A stretch of 64,000 nucleotides of DNA from DASVUC01 sp038237225 (GTDB lineage: Bacteria; Planctomycetota; Phycisphaerae; Tepidisphaerales; Tepidisphaeraceae). The stretch's first letter is position 1; each line of letters begins with the position of its first letter. Position numbers and translations under genes: made by a program. The stretch is from NCBI GenBank assembly GCA_038237225.1, contig JBBRYX010000017.1:1-64000 (forward strand), read 5' to 3'. The notes under the pieces are model-generated. The model had not been told where the DNA came from. It saw only the letters and a program-made list of their open reading frames with translations, and did not search any database. Positions 34,272 to 43,193 of the stretch are shown piece after piece.

Positions 34272-35024
34272 GTGGCGAATGTGCGTGATCGTGTCCGAGT
34301 GATCGTGAGCGGGAAATGGGGGCGCGGGGATGTTGAAGCGCTATGGGGCGATTCAGGGAGAAAGATTCTGCCGGAAGTGGAAGCGATGATCGAGCGGGAG
34401 TGGGCACGTGCATCGGCGCGGCTTAGGGAGAAGCTTTTTGATGGGCCGATGTGTCGCCTGGAAGAGTGGACCGCGGGCGAGAAGGTGGAGCTGGTTTTGT
34501 CGCCCACGAGCTACAAACTTTTCCTGGGGACGAATCTGGAGCATGGGGAGCTTGCGGATCGTTATGGGGAGGAAGTTCTCGCCAACGCGGTGGGACTAAG
34601 CTGCGCGCTAGAGACGGCGGATGCGTGGCTTCTGTTTGGGAAGCGGAATGATTCGGTGGCGTATTATCCGCGACGGGTGCATCCGTTTGCGGGGGCGCTT
34701 GAAGGGCTGGATGTCTTTGAGGAGATGATGCGGGAACTTGATGAAGAGTTGTCGTTAAAAGAAGAGGATGTGGGGGAGATGTGGTGCCTGGGAATGGTGG
34801 AGGATTTGGGGCTGAGACACCCGGAGTTGGTGTTTTGGGTGAAGTCGAATCGGACGAAGGCGGAGATCGAGCAGGGGTTGGATCGGACGGAACATCGGGG
34901 CATTGTGGCGGTGACGTGTGACCGGGAGGCTGTCGCTCAAGCGATGGAGGATCCTGAGTTTACGCCGGTCGCGGTGGGGACGCTGCTGCTTTGGAGCGGG
35001 ATGGAGCGGGGCGGTAAGCGTTAG
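34272..35024 (+). CDS. Nudix-fold-like protein with degenerate Nudix box
   Basis: 250 residues from GTG 34272. The second half (about 100-245) resembles a Nudix fold: VGLSCALETADAWLLFGKR, HPFAGALEGLDVFEEMMRELDEELSL, then VEDLGLRHPELVFWV. The segment EEMMRELDEELSL stands where the Nudix box REUxEExGU is expected, but the Gly after EE is absent, so catalysis by the usual mechanism is doubtful. The fold resemblance recalls eukaryotic NUDT22-like proteins, which also lack a canonical box. It closes the CheR/kinase operon. The substrate is unknown. Confidence 0.6.
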   Translation: MANVRDRVRVIVSGKWGRGDVEALWGDSGRKILPEVEAMIEREWARASARLREKLFDGPMCRLEEWTAGEKVELVLSPTSYKLFLGTNLEHGELADRYGEEVLANAVGLSCALETADAWLLFGKRNDSVAYYPRRVHPFAGALEGLDVFEEMMRELDEELSLKEEDVGEMWCLGMVEDLGLRHPELVFWVKSNRTKAEIEQGLDRTEHRGIVAVTCDREAVAQAMEDPEFTPVAVGTLLLWSGMERGGKR

Positions 35025-35099
35025 GGACGCCACTTTGCTTATTGCAAAAAGTTGCAGTTCATGGGTATCGTGAAGTGATCCACTTACAAGGCGATACGT

Positions 35100-35804
35100 A
35101 TGCGACAATTGGTGCGAGCCTCGACCGGGATTTTTGCGGCTTCGATTTGTGGGGTTGCGCTTTTGATTGCGTGCGGAAGTGCCAGCGCGGGGCCGGTGTT
35201 GACGGGGGTATCGGGGACGGGACATGTGCATCTCACCGACGTGATTGATCCCCACGACTCTGATAAGCAGGGGCCGATCACGGCGGGAACGTCATCGGTC
35301 GAATTGATCGGATTTTCGAAAGAGGATGCATCGGTGAGATGGGACATCAGCTCGGAAGACTCCATCGGCCGGCTGGCGGTGGATCTTCATGCATTCGGCG
35401 GGCTGGGAGGAAGCGGGTTGGCAGAGGCGACCATCCGGTTCACCGTTGATTCTCCGGCGACCTACCAACTGGTGATGAACTTTCCCGAATACGGAACGCG
35501 CTCGGATGCTTCGATCGACGGAACGAAGCTTGGCTTTTTCTATAACTTCCAGAACCCTGAGCCGGGCGGGGAAAAAATGGCGACGGGATTTTTGGCGGCG
35601 GGTGAACATGAGTTTCTGGCAAGCACTTTCGCGGGGCAGACACGATCGAACCCGCTGCTGACCAATGGAACGGTGACGCTGAACGTGACGGCGGCGGTGA
35701 TTCCGCTGCCGGCGGCGGTGTATCCCGGGGGAGCAGTCCTGATTGCGATGGCGGTATGCGGATGGCGCCGGCGACGGGCGCTGTGGAACATCCCTTGCTC
35801 TTGA
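35100..35804 (+). CDS. PEP-CTERM-like exported protein
   Basis: 234 residues. The N-terminus is a Sec-type signal (MRQLVRASTGIFAASICGVALLIACGSASA). The middle is beta-rich (VRWDISSEDSIGRLAVDL, ATYQLVMNFPEYG). The C-terminus has the tripartite layout of PEP-CTERM proteins: IPLPAAVYPGG, a hydrophobic helix (AVLIAMAVCGW) and a basic tail (RRRR). Such proteins are sorted to the envelope by an exosortase (XrtA-type family knowledge); none is encoded in this window. The biological role is unknown. Confidence 0.72.
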   Translation: MRQLVRASTGIFAASICGVALLIACGSASAGPVLTGVSGTGHVHLTDVIDPHDSDKQGPITAGTSSVELIGFSKEDASVRWDISSEDSIGRLAVDLHAFGGLGGSGLAEATIRFTVDSPATYQLVMNFPEYGTRSDASIDGTKLGFFYNFQNPEPGGEKMATGFLAAGEHEFLASTFAGQTRSNPLLTNGTVTLNVTAAVIPLPAAVYPGGAVLIAMAVCGWRRRRALWNIPCS

Positions 35805-35832
35805 ACGCGGCGCGCCCTACTGTCTGCGCGCG

Positions 35833-36666
35833 ATGAATTTGAGCCATGATTTGCAGTACGCGGTGGAGCTTGCCCGTGCGGCGGGGAAGATCGTTCTTGA
35901 CCAATACGGGAAAGTGAAGCGGTTGACGAAAACGCATTCCGCGGCCACGGATGAAGCGGTGACCGAGGCCGATCGGGCCAGCCAGCGATTGATCGTGGCG
36001 GGCCTGCGGCGGCGGTTTCCCAATGATGGGCTGATCGGTGAGGAATCGGAGACGGGGGAATCGATCACCGTGGAGTGTCACGATCCGATGGGGCGCAACT
36101 GGGTCATCGATCCGATCGATGGGACGAATAATTTTGTCTCGGGCCTTGGGATGTTTGCGGTTTGCATCGGACTGCTGGATCGTGGGGAGCCGGTGCTGGG
36201 GGTGGTATATGATGTGACGCGCGATCAGATGTATACCGCCGCGCGCGGCGCGGGTTGCTGGCTTGGATCGAAGCGATTGTCGGCGCCGGCGGATGCGCTG
36301 TCGGCAAGTTCCCTGGTGATGTCCACGAGCAACCTGCTGGATCAATCGGGGCGGTGTCCGAACTGGGCGCATCACTTTTTGGGACAGACCGATTGGAAGA
36401 TGCGCATCCTGGGCTCAGCGGCTCTCGAGGCGACGATGGTGGCGGCGGGGGTGGCGCATGCCGCGATCACCTGCAATGGGAAGCTGTGGGATTGCGTGGC
36501 GCCGGCGGCGCTCGTCCTGGAGGCGGGGGGCGTGATGACGGACTTTTCGGGGAAGGCGATTTTTCCGTTTGATCTGCGAGCGTATGCGGGCGCCAAGGTG
36601 CCGTTTCTGGCTGCGGGCCCGGTGGCGCATGGGGAATTGCTGCAAGAGATTCGGGCGAATCCGTAG
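35833..36666 (+). CDS. Inositol monophosphatase family phosphatase
   Basis: 277 residues from ATG 35833 (MNLSHDLQYAVELARAAGK); the longer frame overlaps the previous gene. Metal-site motifs of the Mg-dependent, Li-sensitive superfamily are present: GEESETGE with the first ligand, WVIDPIDGTNNFV (about 95-107), and the late WDCVAPAALVLEAGGVMTD. The family removes phosphate from myo-inositol phosphates, fructose-1,6-bisphosphate or PAP; the exact substrate cannot be read. The frame starts 28 bp after the PEP-CTERM-like gene. Confidence 0.9.
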   Translation: MNLSHDLQYAVELARAAGKIVLDQYGKVKRLTKTHSAATDEAVTEADRASQRLIVAGLRRRFPNDGLIGEESETGESITVECHDPMGRNWVIDPIDGTNNFVSGLGMFAVCIGLLDRGEPVLGVVYDVTRDQMYTAARGAGCWLGSKRLSAPADALSASSLVMSTSNLLDQSGRCPNWAHHFLGQTDWKMRILGSAALEATMVAAGVAHAAITCNGKLWDCVAPAALVLEAGGVMTDFSGKAIFPFDLRAYAGAKVPFLAAGPVAHGELLQEIRANP

Positions 36667-36783
36667 GAGAAGCGCATGGGCCAGACGTAGCGAGACGCCC
36701 ACCCACACTGCTGACTGACGCTTGGTTTCAATTTGGCTGAAAGCCTTTGCGTCGGGTGGGGTTGGTCATAGACTTTGATCTCT

Positions 36784-38229
36784 ATGGCTGTGTTTTCGTT
36801 CAATATCGATCCCGTGATTGCGGGCAAGCAGCGCTTGAGCAATGAGCAAGCGCTGGAGATTTATCACAAGGCTTCGCTTCATGATCTAGGCGAGTGGGCC
36901 AGCGCGGTCACGGCGCGGATGCATCCGGAGATCTACCGGACTTATGTGATCGATCGGAACATCAACTACACAAACGTGTGCACGGCCAAGTGCACGTTCT
37001 GTGCGTTTCGGCGGGATCATGAAGACGGCGATGCGTACACGCTGAATCAGGAGCAGATTGGGGAGAAGATCCGGGAGCTGGTGGCGATTGGGGGCACGCA
37101 GATTTTGATGCAGGGGGGGATGAACGATCGGCTGCCCATTGAGTATTACGAGGAGTTGTTGCGGTTCATTCGGGCGGAATTTCCGACCGTTCACATTCAC
37201 GCGTTTTCGCCGCCGGAGTTTGTCGAGTTCGAGCGGTTTTTTCAGATGGATGTGCGGGATGTGATCCGGCGGTTGAAGGCGGCGGGATTGTCGACGATTC
37301 CGGGCGGAGGCGGAGAGATTTTTTCGCCGCGGGTGCGGAAGCGGATTGGGATTGGGAAGTGCTCGGGAGACGATTGGTTGCGGGTGATGCGGGTGGCGCA
37401 TGAGGAGGGGATGAATAGTTCATGCACGATGTTGATCGGGCATATTGAGTTTGCGAGGGAGCGGATGGAGCATATGGCGGCGCTGCGGGATATGCAGGAT
37501 TATGCTTCCGCATTGTCCGTTGTCCGTTGTTCGTCGTCCGTGGCTGATGGTGAGCGGGCGCACAGGGTGATCGATAAAGTAAAGGAGCGTCGGGGTGGCG
37601 TGTTTGGTTCTTCGCAACTGACAACTGACAACGGACAACGGACCGGTTCCTACACAGCGTTCATTCATTGGCCGTTTCAGCGAGAGAATACGCCGCTGGG
37701 GCGGGCCAAAGAGTGGGATCCGGAGGTGCATGGGGCGTTTGATGATTCAACCCATGAAGACATCCTGCGCGGCCGCGTCGTGCGGATGGCGGGGGCGGAT
37801 GAGTATTTGCGGATGCTGGGGATTGCTAGGTTGTACTTCGACAACGTTCCGAATTTGCAGTCGTCGTGGGTGACGATGGGGCCGAAGGTCGGGCAATTGG
37901 CGATGTTTTTTGGTGCGAACGATATGGGATCAGTGATGATGGAGGAGAATGTCGTGAGCGCGGCGGGGACGACTCACAAATTGAACGAGCGCGAAATTTG
38001 CCGGCTGCTGCGCGATGCGGGTTGGGTGCCGGCGCAGCGGAATCAGTATTATCAAGTGTTGAAGCTCCATGAAGGAAGTGAGTCGCCCGATCTCAAGCCG
38101 CTGGAGAAGCCGCCGCTGCGGGACGTAAAGCGCGTGGGTAAGGATTTTATCGGAGCCGCGCCGGGCTTGGATGATGGGCGCGACCGCAGCGTGGGGGTGC
38201 AGTTGCCGATTTTGGGCGATGGGCGGTGA
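36784..38229 (+). CDS. mqnC: Cyclic dehypoxanthine futalosine synthase, with insertion
   Basis: 481 residues from ATG 36784. A radical-SAM enzyme with the cluster motif CTAKCTFCAF, preceded by DRNINYTNVC. The GDAYTLNQEQI, GGTQILMQGG and STIPGGGGEIF segments, and the C-terminal SWVTMGPKVGQ and MMEENVVSAAGT, are typical of MqnC rather than MqnE. It catalyses the radical cyclisation step in the futalosine route to menaquinone. MqnC usually has about 360-380 residues. The excess includes about 45 residues (SALSVVRCSSS ... TTDNGQR) placed between DMQDYA and TGSYTAFIHWPFQ, encoded by an inverted-repeat element at 37509-37643. All motifs flanking the insert are intact. Confidence 0.9.
   Translation: MAVFSFNIDPVIAGKQRLSNEQALEIYHKASLHDLGEWASAVTARMHPEIYRTYVIDRNINYTNVCTAKCTFCAFRRDHEDGDAYTLNQEQIGEKIRELVAIGGTQILMQGGMNDRLPIEYYEELLRFIRAEFPTVHIHAFSPPEFVEFERFFQMDVRDVIRRLKAAGLSTIPGGGGEIFSPRVRKRIGIGKCSGDDWLRVMRVAHEEGMNSSCTMLIGHIEFARERMEHMAALRDMQDYASALSVVRCSSSVADGERAHRVIDKVKERRGGVFGSSQLTTDNGQRTGSYTAFIHWPFQRENTPLGRAKEWDPEVHGAFDDSTHEDILRGRVVRMAGADEYLRMLGIARLYFDNVPNLQSSWVTMGPKVGQLAMFFGANDMGSVMMEENVVSAAGTTHKLNEREICRLLRDAGWVPAQRNQYYQVLKLHEGSESPDLKPLEKPPLRDVKRVGKDFIGAAPGLDDGRDRSVGVQLPILGDGR
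37509..37643. repeat. Inverted-repeat element inserted in frame in mqnC
   Basis: The left end ATTGTCCGTTGTCCGTTGT (from 37512) is the mirror of the right end ACAACGGACAACGGAC (to about 37642). The insert is about 135 bp, a multiple of three within my ability to place its edges, and has no in-frame stop. The same decamers occur at 14521-14572. Confidence 0.8.
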
Positions 38230-38359
38230 ATTATTGGGATCATTCCGAGGGGAACGTATTCTATTTGCTGAAATAGGCGGGTTGTAACGACGTGGAAGCC
38301 TGCGTCGTCAGTTGTTCAGCGGCGAATGGGCGCCGTCACTTCAAATCAGGGAGCGTATC

Positions 38360-40660
38360 GTGAGGAATCAAACCAGAAGCGGCATGGGTTCAGTTGGAAA
38401 GTGCGCGATTGAAGCGTTGGAATCGCGAATGCTGATGGCGTTCGGGCATCTGGACACGTTGTTCGGGAACAACGGTCAGGCGCTGACGCCGTTCACCAAT
38501 CCCAGTCAGTCGCCGCAGATTCGGGAGATTCATGTTGCCGCTGGTGGGATCGTGGCGGCGGGGCCGGGCGGGATCGCAAAATATACCAGCGCTGGGCAGT
38601 TGGATAACACGTTTGGCACATCGACCGGAAGAGTGAAGCTGCCGAACATTGGGTTCACCGATATGGAGGTGGATTCCAGTGGCCGCGTTTATGTGCTGGG
38701 GACGGGGTCGGCGGGGATTCTCGTGTTGCGATACACATCGGCGGGGCTGCTGGATTCGGGATTCGCTTCGGGTGGGACGGCGCTGGTGACGGCGAACTCC
38801 GCGGGAAAAGCCTTCTCGCCGCAGGCGCTGGCGATTCAGTCAGATGGGAAGATTCTGGTGGCCGGGGTTTACTCGACCGATGATGGGAACAGCACCAAGA
38901 CGCGCGTGCACCGGCTCAAGGCGGATGGGACGAGCGACTCCACCTGGGGCGCGAGCGGGATCGCGGATGTGCAGATGGGGATTTCAAATTTCCTCACGCC
39001 GACGATTCAGGACACGGTGACGGATCTGACGGTGCTGGCGGATGGCAAGGTTCTGATCACGGGCGGCTCACATGCTTATGCGCCGAGCTTCGCGGACTCG
39101 AACGGTGATTTCGTCGAGGCGACGTTCGGCGACACGATGTTTACTTCGGCGCGGCTGACGACGGGTGGGTTGCCGGATAATTCGTATGGGACGAACGGTG
39201 TTGCGCGAAGCACGTATGCGACGGGTTCGGATGTCAGCCTGCCGACGGCGTCGACGGCGATGTCGGATTCGACCAGCGCGATCGCGGCCAATCCGAAAGC
39301 GTTGACGGTGGTGAAGTTTGATTCAGCCGGTCGCGTGGCGTTCAACAAGACAGCGGACCTGGGTTACGAGTTTGGAACGCCCGTCGAGATGACAGCAAAA
39401 TCGGATGGACGGTTCTTCATCCTCGGGCAGAACGGGGTCCGCGCACACGGGTTGCAGGTTGCGTATGTCACAAGCAATGGCGTGTTCTCGAACGTGATCT
39501 ACACCGATGACACGGAAAAGGACACGGTTGATATCGAGGACAGCACCGGCGCGATCGCCATCGCGGCGGATGGTGATTTGCTCGTCGGCGGGCGGGCGAA
39601 TGATTCTTCGCAGAGTTTTGAGCTTCTGAAGATGGATGAAGGAAATGTGGCAGCGGCTCGGCCGGATGAATGGACAAACGCGCGGGCGAATGATGTCTTC
39701 CGCGATGCGCTGGGCGGGATTCACGTTGCATACTTCGATGCGGCGGCGAAGGTGCTGAAGTACGTGTACCGGAACCCCAACGGCTTGTGGGAAGATCCGG
39801 TGACGGTCGATGCGACCGAGAACGCGGGACAGTATCTGTCCATCGGCGCCAACGCCAGGGGAGAGCCGGGCATCGCGTACTTCGAAGGAACGCACGGCGA
39901 CTTCAAGTTTGCTTCCAGGATCGCGGGCGGCGTTTGGAAGACGGAGACGGTGCAGTCGAGCGGATCGGTTGGGTTGTATCCGTCGATGAAATTCGACAAC
40001 AGCGGGCGGCCGACGGCGCTGTATTACAACAAGACCAAGGGGGATGCGAAGTTCGCGGTTCGCAACGTCACGACGAAGAAGTGGTCGTTCGAGACGATCC
40101 AATCGAGCAATAATGTTGGGCGCTCCGGCGATCTGCAGATCGATCCGGTGACGGGACGGTTCGCGGTGGCTTATGCGGACAGCACCAATAACGCCATCAA
40201 TTACGCGCTGCACCTGAAGGGCGGGGCGTGGTCGGTCGGACAGGCGGTGAAGACAATCGGCGGCGCGGATTTCCTGTCGCTGAGCTTTACGTTTTTCGGG
40301 AACAAGCCGGCGATTGCGTACTACGATGCCAACCGCGCGGATCTAAAACTGACGACGCAGAACAGCACCGGATCAACCATCAAGTGGACGACGCGTCTGC
40401 TCGCGAGCAAGGGCAAGATCGGGCTGTACAACACGCTCATTTATGACAGCAACGGCGCGCACATTTACGCGTACGACAAATCCAACGATCAACTCGTGCT
40501 GGTGGATGACAGCCCGTCGGGTCTGGTCGTGACGCCGATCGTGAAGAACGCCGGGAATTACGCGGCGGTGTTCTCCGAGAGCGGGATCGCGGATATGACA
40601 TTTTATGATGCCGTGAACGGCGTGGTGAAGGAGCGAGGGGCGCCCACATCAGCCGTCTGA
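38360..40660 (+). CDS. LEPR-XLL delta-60 repeat surface protein
   Basis: 766 residues from GTG 38360, which has GGGAG 7 bases upstream. A LEPR-XLL variant (ALESRMLMAFG) lies near residue 22. The first half (about 30-400) has delta-60-type beta repeats, recognisable as 'G.LD..FG..G' and 'Q.DGKILVAG' pairs (GQLDNTFGTSTGR, QSDGKILVAGVYS). The second half has repeated 'GxPxIAYY-x4-DxKFA' units (GEPGIAYFEGTHGDFKFAS, GRPTALYYNKTKGDAKFA), suggesting a beta-propeller. It is probably exported and surface-exposed. A paralogue with the same domain order follows at 40788-43061. Confidence 0.82.
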   Translation: MRNQTRSGMGSVGKCAIEALESRMLMAFGHLDTLFGNNGQALTPFTNPSQSPQIREIHVAAGGIVAAGPGGIAKYTSAGQLDNTFGTSTGRVKLPNIGFTDMEVDSSGRVYVLGTGSAGILVLRYTSAGLLDSGFASGGTALVTANSAGKAFSPQALAIQSDGKILVAGVYSTDDGNSTKTRVHRLKADGTSDSTWGASGIADVQMGISNFLTPTIQDTVTDLTVLADGKVLITGGSHAYAPSFADSNGDFVEATFGDTMFTSARLTTGGLPDNSYGTNGVARSTYATGSDVSLPTASTAMSDSTSAIAANPKALTVVKFDSAGRVAFNKTADLGYEFGTPVEMTAKSDGRFFILGQNGVRAHGLQVAYVTSNGVFSNVIYTDDTEKDTVDIEDSTGAIAIAADGDLLVGGRANDSSQSFELLKMDEGNVAAARPDEWTNARANDVFRDALGGIHVAYFDAAAKVLKYVYRNPNGLWEDPVTVDATENAGQYLSIGANARGEPGIAYFEGTHGDFKFASRIAGGVWKTETVQSSGSVGLYPSMKFDNSGRPTALYYNKTKGDAKFAVRNVTTKKWSFETIQSSNNVGRSGDLQIDPVTGRFAVAYADSTNNAINYALHLKGGAWSVGQAVKTIGGADFLSLSFTFFGNKPAIAYYDANRADLKLTTQNSTGSTIKWTTRLLASKGKIGLYNTLIYDSNGAHIYAYDKSNDQLVLVDDSPSGLVVTPIVKNAGNYAAVFSESGIADMTFYDAVNGVVKERGAPTSAV

Positions 40661-40683
40661 TTTCACGGCACAAATCAGCACGC

Positions 40684-40718
40684 GCGGCCCTCTCTCAGCA
40701 AAAACGAGCGGGGGCCGC
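40684..40718 (+). terminator. Possible terminator after the first delta-60 gene
   Basis: GCGGCCC (40684-40690) pairs with GGGCCGC (40712-40718), followed by TTTGCGT. It lies 24 bp after the stop at 40660. The loop is long (21 bases) and the T-tract short, so this is a weak call. Confidence 0.35.
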
Positions 40719-40787
40719 TTTGCGTCTGAGGGTGTAATATCTTGTGTGGCAACGTCGTCTCTAGGCAGGCGAAGCCGGTGCGTGTTT

Positions 40788-43061
40788 ATGCGGAACAATG
40801 TGAATGTGATTCTGGAAACGCTGGAGCCGAGGCAACTGCTGGCATTCGGGCAACTGGTGCCGGGGTTCGGGGAAATGGGGCATGTAGTAACGCCATTTCC
40901 GAATGCATCATCAGCGCCGGTGGTGAAAGATCTGCAGGTGGCGGGCGGCAAGATTGTGGCGGGGGGAAGCGCGGGTCTGGCGCGATATTCCGCGGACGGG
41001 AAACTGGATCCGACCTTCGGAACCGGCGGGCGCGCGGTCATCACCGGCCTCGAATTCAAGGCGCTCGCGGTGAACAGCACGGGAGAGATTTATGTGCTGG
41101 GTGTCGCATCCTTCAAGACAGGGTTGCAGCGCTTCACGGCCGACGGCGTGTTGGATGCCACCTATGGAGGCGGTGGCGCCGCGACGGTGACGCCTTCAAC
41201 GAATTTCTCGGCGCAGGCGATCGCGGTGCAACCGGATGGCAGGGTGCTGATCGCCGGGGTGCTCAAAGACAATTCCAAAGGCACGACCAAGGCGCGCATT
41301 TATCGGCTGAACAGCGACAGCTCCGCGGACGGTGGATGGGGATCGAGCGCATCGATCAACGTTCAGCTCGGGACCACCAATCTGCTGGCGCCGAACCTCG
41401 AAGACAATGTGGTGGGGCTCGCGGTGCTGGCCGATGGAGACGTGATCGTCGCGGGCGGATCGAAAAGTTATGCGCCGGGCGGCTTTGATCCGGTTACCGG
41501 TACTACGACCCCGTTCAGCTATGGGACGGCGATGTTCGCAGTCGCACGGCTGAATTCGGATGGAACGCTCGACTCCGCCTACGGATCGGGCGGCGTGGTG
41601 CGATCGCAGTATGCGAACGGCGTGAAATCTGTTGCGCCGTCGACGTTCGCAGCCCAGACGGATGGGACCCTGGCGTTGGCATCAAGCGATGTGGCGGATG
41701 GAGGACTGATCGTCGGCATCTTCGCGCCGTCCGGCGCGCTGTACGTAAATAAAAAAGCGGAAGCCGGTTACGATCTGCAAGGGCCGCTGGACATGGCGGC
41801 GAAATCGGATGGACGGTTCTTCATCCTGGGGAACAATCCCAAGCGCGGCCGCGGGCTTGAAATCGCGTGGGTGAACAACACGGGGAACTTTTCCAATGTC
41901 GTGTACACGGACGATGGCGATGCCGGCGCCAATGACATCGCGGGTGGAACCGTCGGGCAGATTGCGCTGGCGGATGATGGGGACGTGGTTGTCGCGGGCC
42001 AGCCGGTCGAAGCGCCGCTGGGTTATGCGCTGACCCAATACGAAGCGGGGAATGCGAACGCGCCGCGGCCGGATGAATTCGCGGGCGCTCGCGGTAACGA
42101 TGTGTTCCGGGACAATAGCGGCGGGTTGCATGTCGCGTACTTCGATGCGGCGACGCAGTCGCTGAAGTACGCCTATCGTGCGCCGAACGGACTCTGGGCA
42201 GATCCGGTTGTTGTGGATGGAGGGAAGAATGCGGGGGTGTATTTGTCGATCGCGTCGGATCGAAACGGGCGGCCGGGTATTGCGTACTTCGATGGAACTA
42301 ATGGAGATTTCAAGTTCGCGCTGAAGCAGGGAAGCGTTTGGAAAACAGAGACGGTTGAATCGCGCGGCTCGATCGGTCTGTACCCGTCGATGCTGTTCGA
42401 TGATTCCGGGCGGCCGACGGCGATTTATTATGACAAGACGCATGGCGATCTGAAGTTTGCCGTGCGCAACATGACCAGCGGCGCGTGGGGCGTTCAGGCG
42501 GTGCAGCGGACCGGCGATGTCGGACGAAGCGGGTCGCTGGCGATTGATCCGAACACCAATCGGTTTGTCTGCGCTTATGTGCGATCGGACACCAGGCAGG
42601 TGCTGTGGGCGCGGCATCGTCCGGGAAACAAGTGGGGCTATGCAACCGCTGCCGTCACCAAAGGAGGGGCGGATTTCCTGTCGCTGGCGTATACGAAAAA
42701 CAGCAAGCAGCCGACCATCGCGTTCTACGACGCGTCCACGAGCGACCTGAAACTTACCGGCTTCTCGGGGACCAGGTGGACCACCCGCACGCTTTTGTCC
42801 AAGGGCAAAGTCGGGCTCTATAACAACCTGATCTACGATGCGACCGGCGCATCCATCTATACCTACGACAAAACCAACGACCGTCTGGTGCTGGTGCGGG
42901 ATGGGTTTCAAGGTCTTTCCTCGGGCACCATCGTCAGCAAGGGCGGGAAGTACCTCTCGGTCTTTTCGGATGGATCCGTCGCGGATATGGCTTTCTTCGA
43001 CACCATGGATTCGGTTCTGCGGGTGCGGGGAGCGCCAACAACCATCACCTCCAACCCATAG
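40788..43061 (+). CDS. LEPR-XLL delta-60 repeat surface protein, paralogue
   Basis: 757 residues if begun at ATG 40788; GTG 40746 is an alternative giving 14 more. The canonical motif LEPRQLLAFG lies at about residue 11. Domain order matches the upstream paralogue: delta-60-type repeats (GKLDPTFGTGGRAVI, QPDGRVLIAGVLK) and then propeller-like units (GRPGIAYFDGTNGDFKFAL, GRPTAIYYDKTHGDLKFAVRN). Long stretches align between the two proteins by eye (for example both have DGRFFILG, HVAYFDAA and GKxGLYNxLIYD), so this is a tandem duplication. The 132 bp after its stop contain an in-frame trace (DGNDRITIDLGG) resembling an RTX or surface-repeat remnant. Confidence 0.82.
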   Translation: MRNNVNVILETLEPRQLLAFGQLVPGFGEMGHVVTPFPNASSAPVVKDLQVAGGKIVAGGSAGLARYSADGKLDPTFGTGGRAVITGLEFKALAVNSTGEIYVLGVASFKTGLQRFTADGVLDATYGGGGAATVTPSTNFSAQAIAVQPDGRVLIAGVLKDNSKGTTKARIYRLNSDSSADGGWGSSASINVQLGTTNLLAPNLEDNVVGLAVLADGDVIVAGGSKSYAPGGFDPVTGTTTPFSYGTAMFAVARLNSDGTLDSAYGSGGVVRSQYANGVKSVAPSTFAAQTDGTLALASSDVADGGLIVGIFAPSGALYVNKKAEAGYDLQGPLDMAAKSDGRFFILGNNPKRGRGLEIAWVNNTGNFSNVVYTDDGDAGANDIAGGTVGQIALADDGDVVVAGQPVEAPLGYALTQYEAGNANAPRPDEFAGARGNDVFRDNSGGLHVAYFDAATQSLKYAYRAPNGLWADPVVVDGGKNAGVYLSIASDRNGRPGIAYFDGTNGDFKFALKQGSVWKTETVESRGSIGLYPSMLFDDSGRPTAIYYDKTHGDLKFAVRNMTSGAWGVQAVQRTGDVGRSGSLAIDPNTNRFVCAYVRSDTRQVLWARHRPGNKWGYATAAVTKGGADFLSLAYTKNSKQPTIAFYDASTSDLKLTGFSGTRWTTRTLLSKGKVGLYNNLIYDATGASIYTYDKTNDRLVLVRDGFQGLSSGTIVSKGGKYLSVFSDGSVADMAFFDTMDSVLRVRGAPTTITSNP

Positions 43062-43193
43062 CGGTCGGGCAGTGATGGCAATGACCGGATCACGATCGAT
43101 CTGGGCGGCGTGCTGATCGGATGGAAACGGAGGGGAACTGCTTGCGCCGATGCCATGCCAATAATATCAGTTACACTTCTCGAGCCCGCGCGT

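Noticed and set aside
43062..43193. RTX-like gene after the second delta-60 gene
   Set aside because: Only about 12 residues (DGNDRITIDLGG) look RTX-like and no start or repeat follows; at most a remnant.
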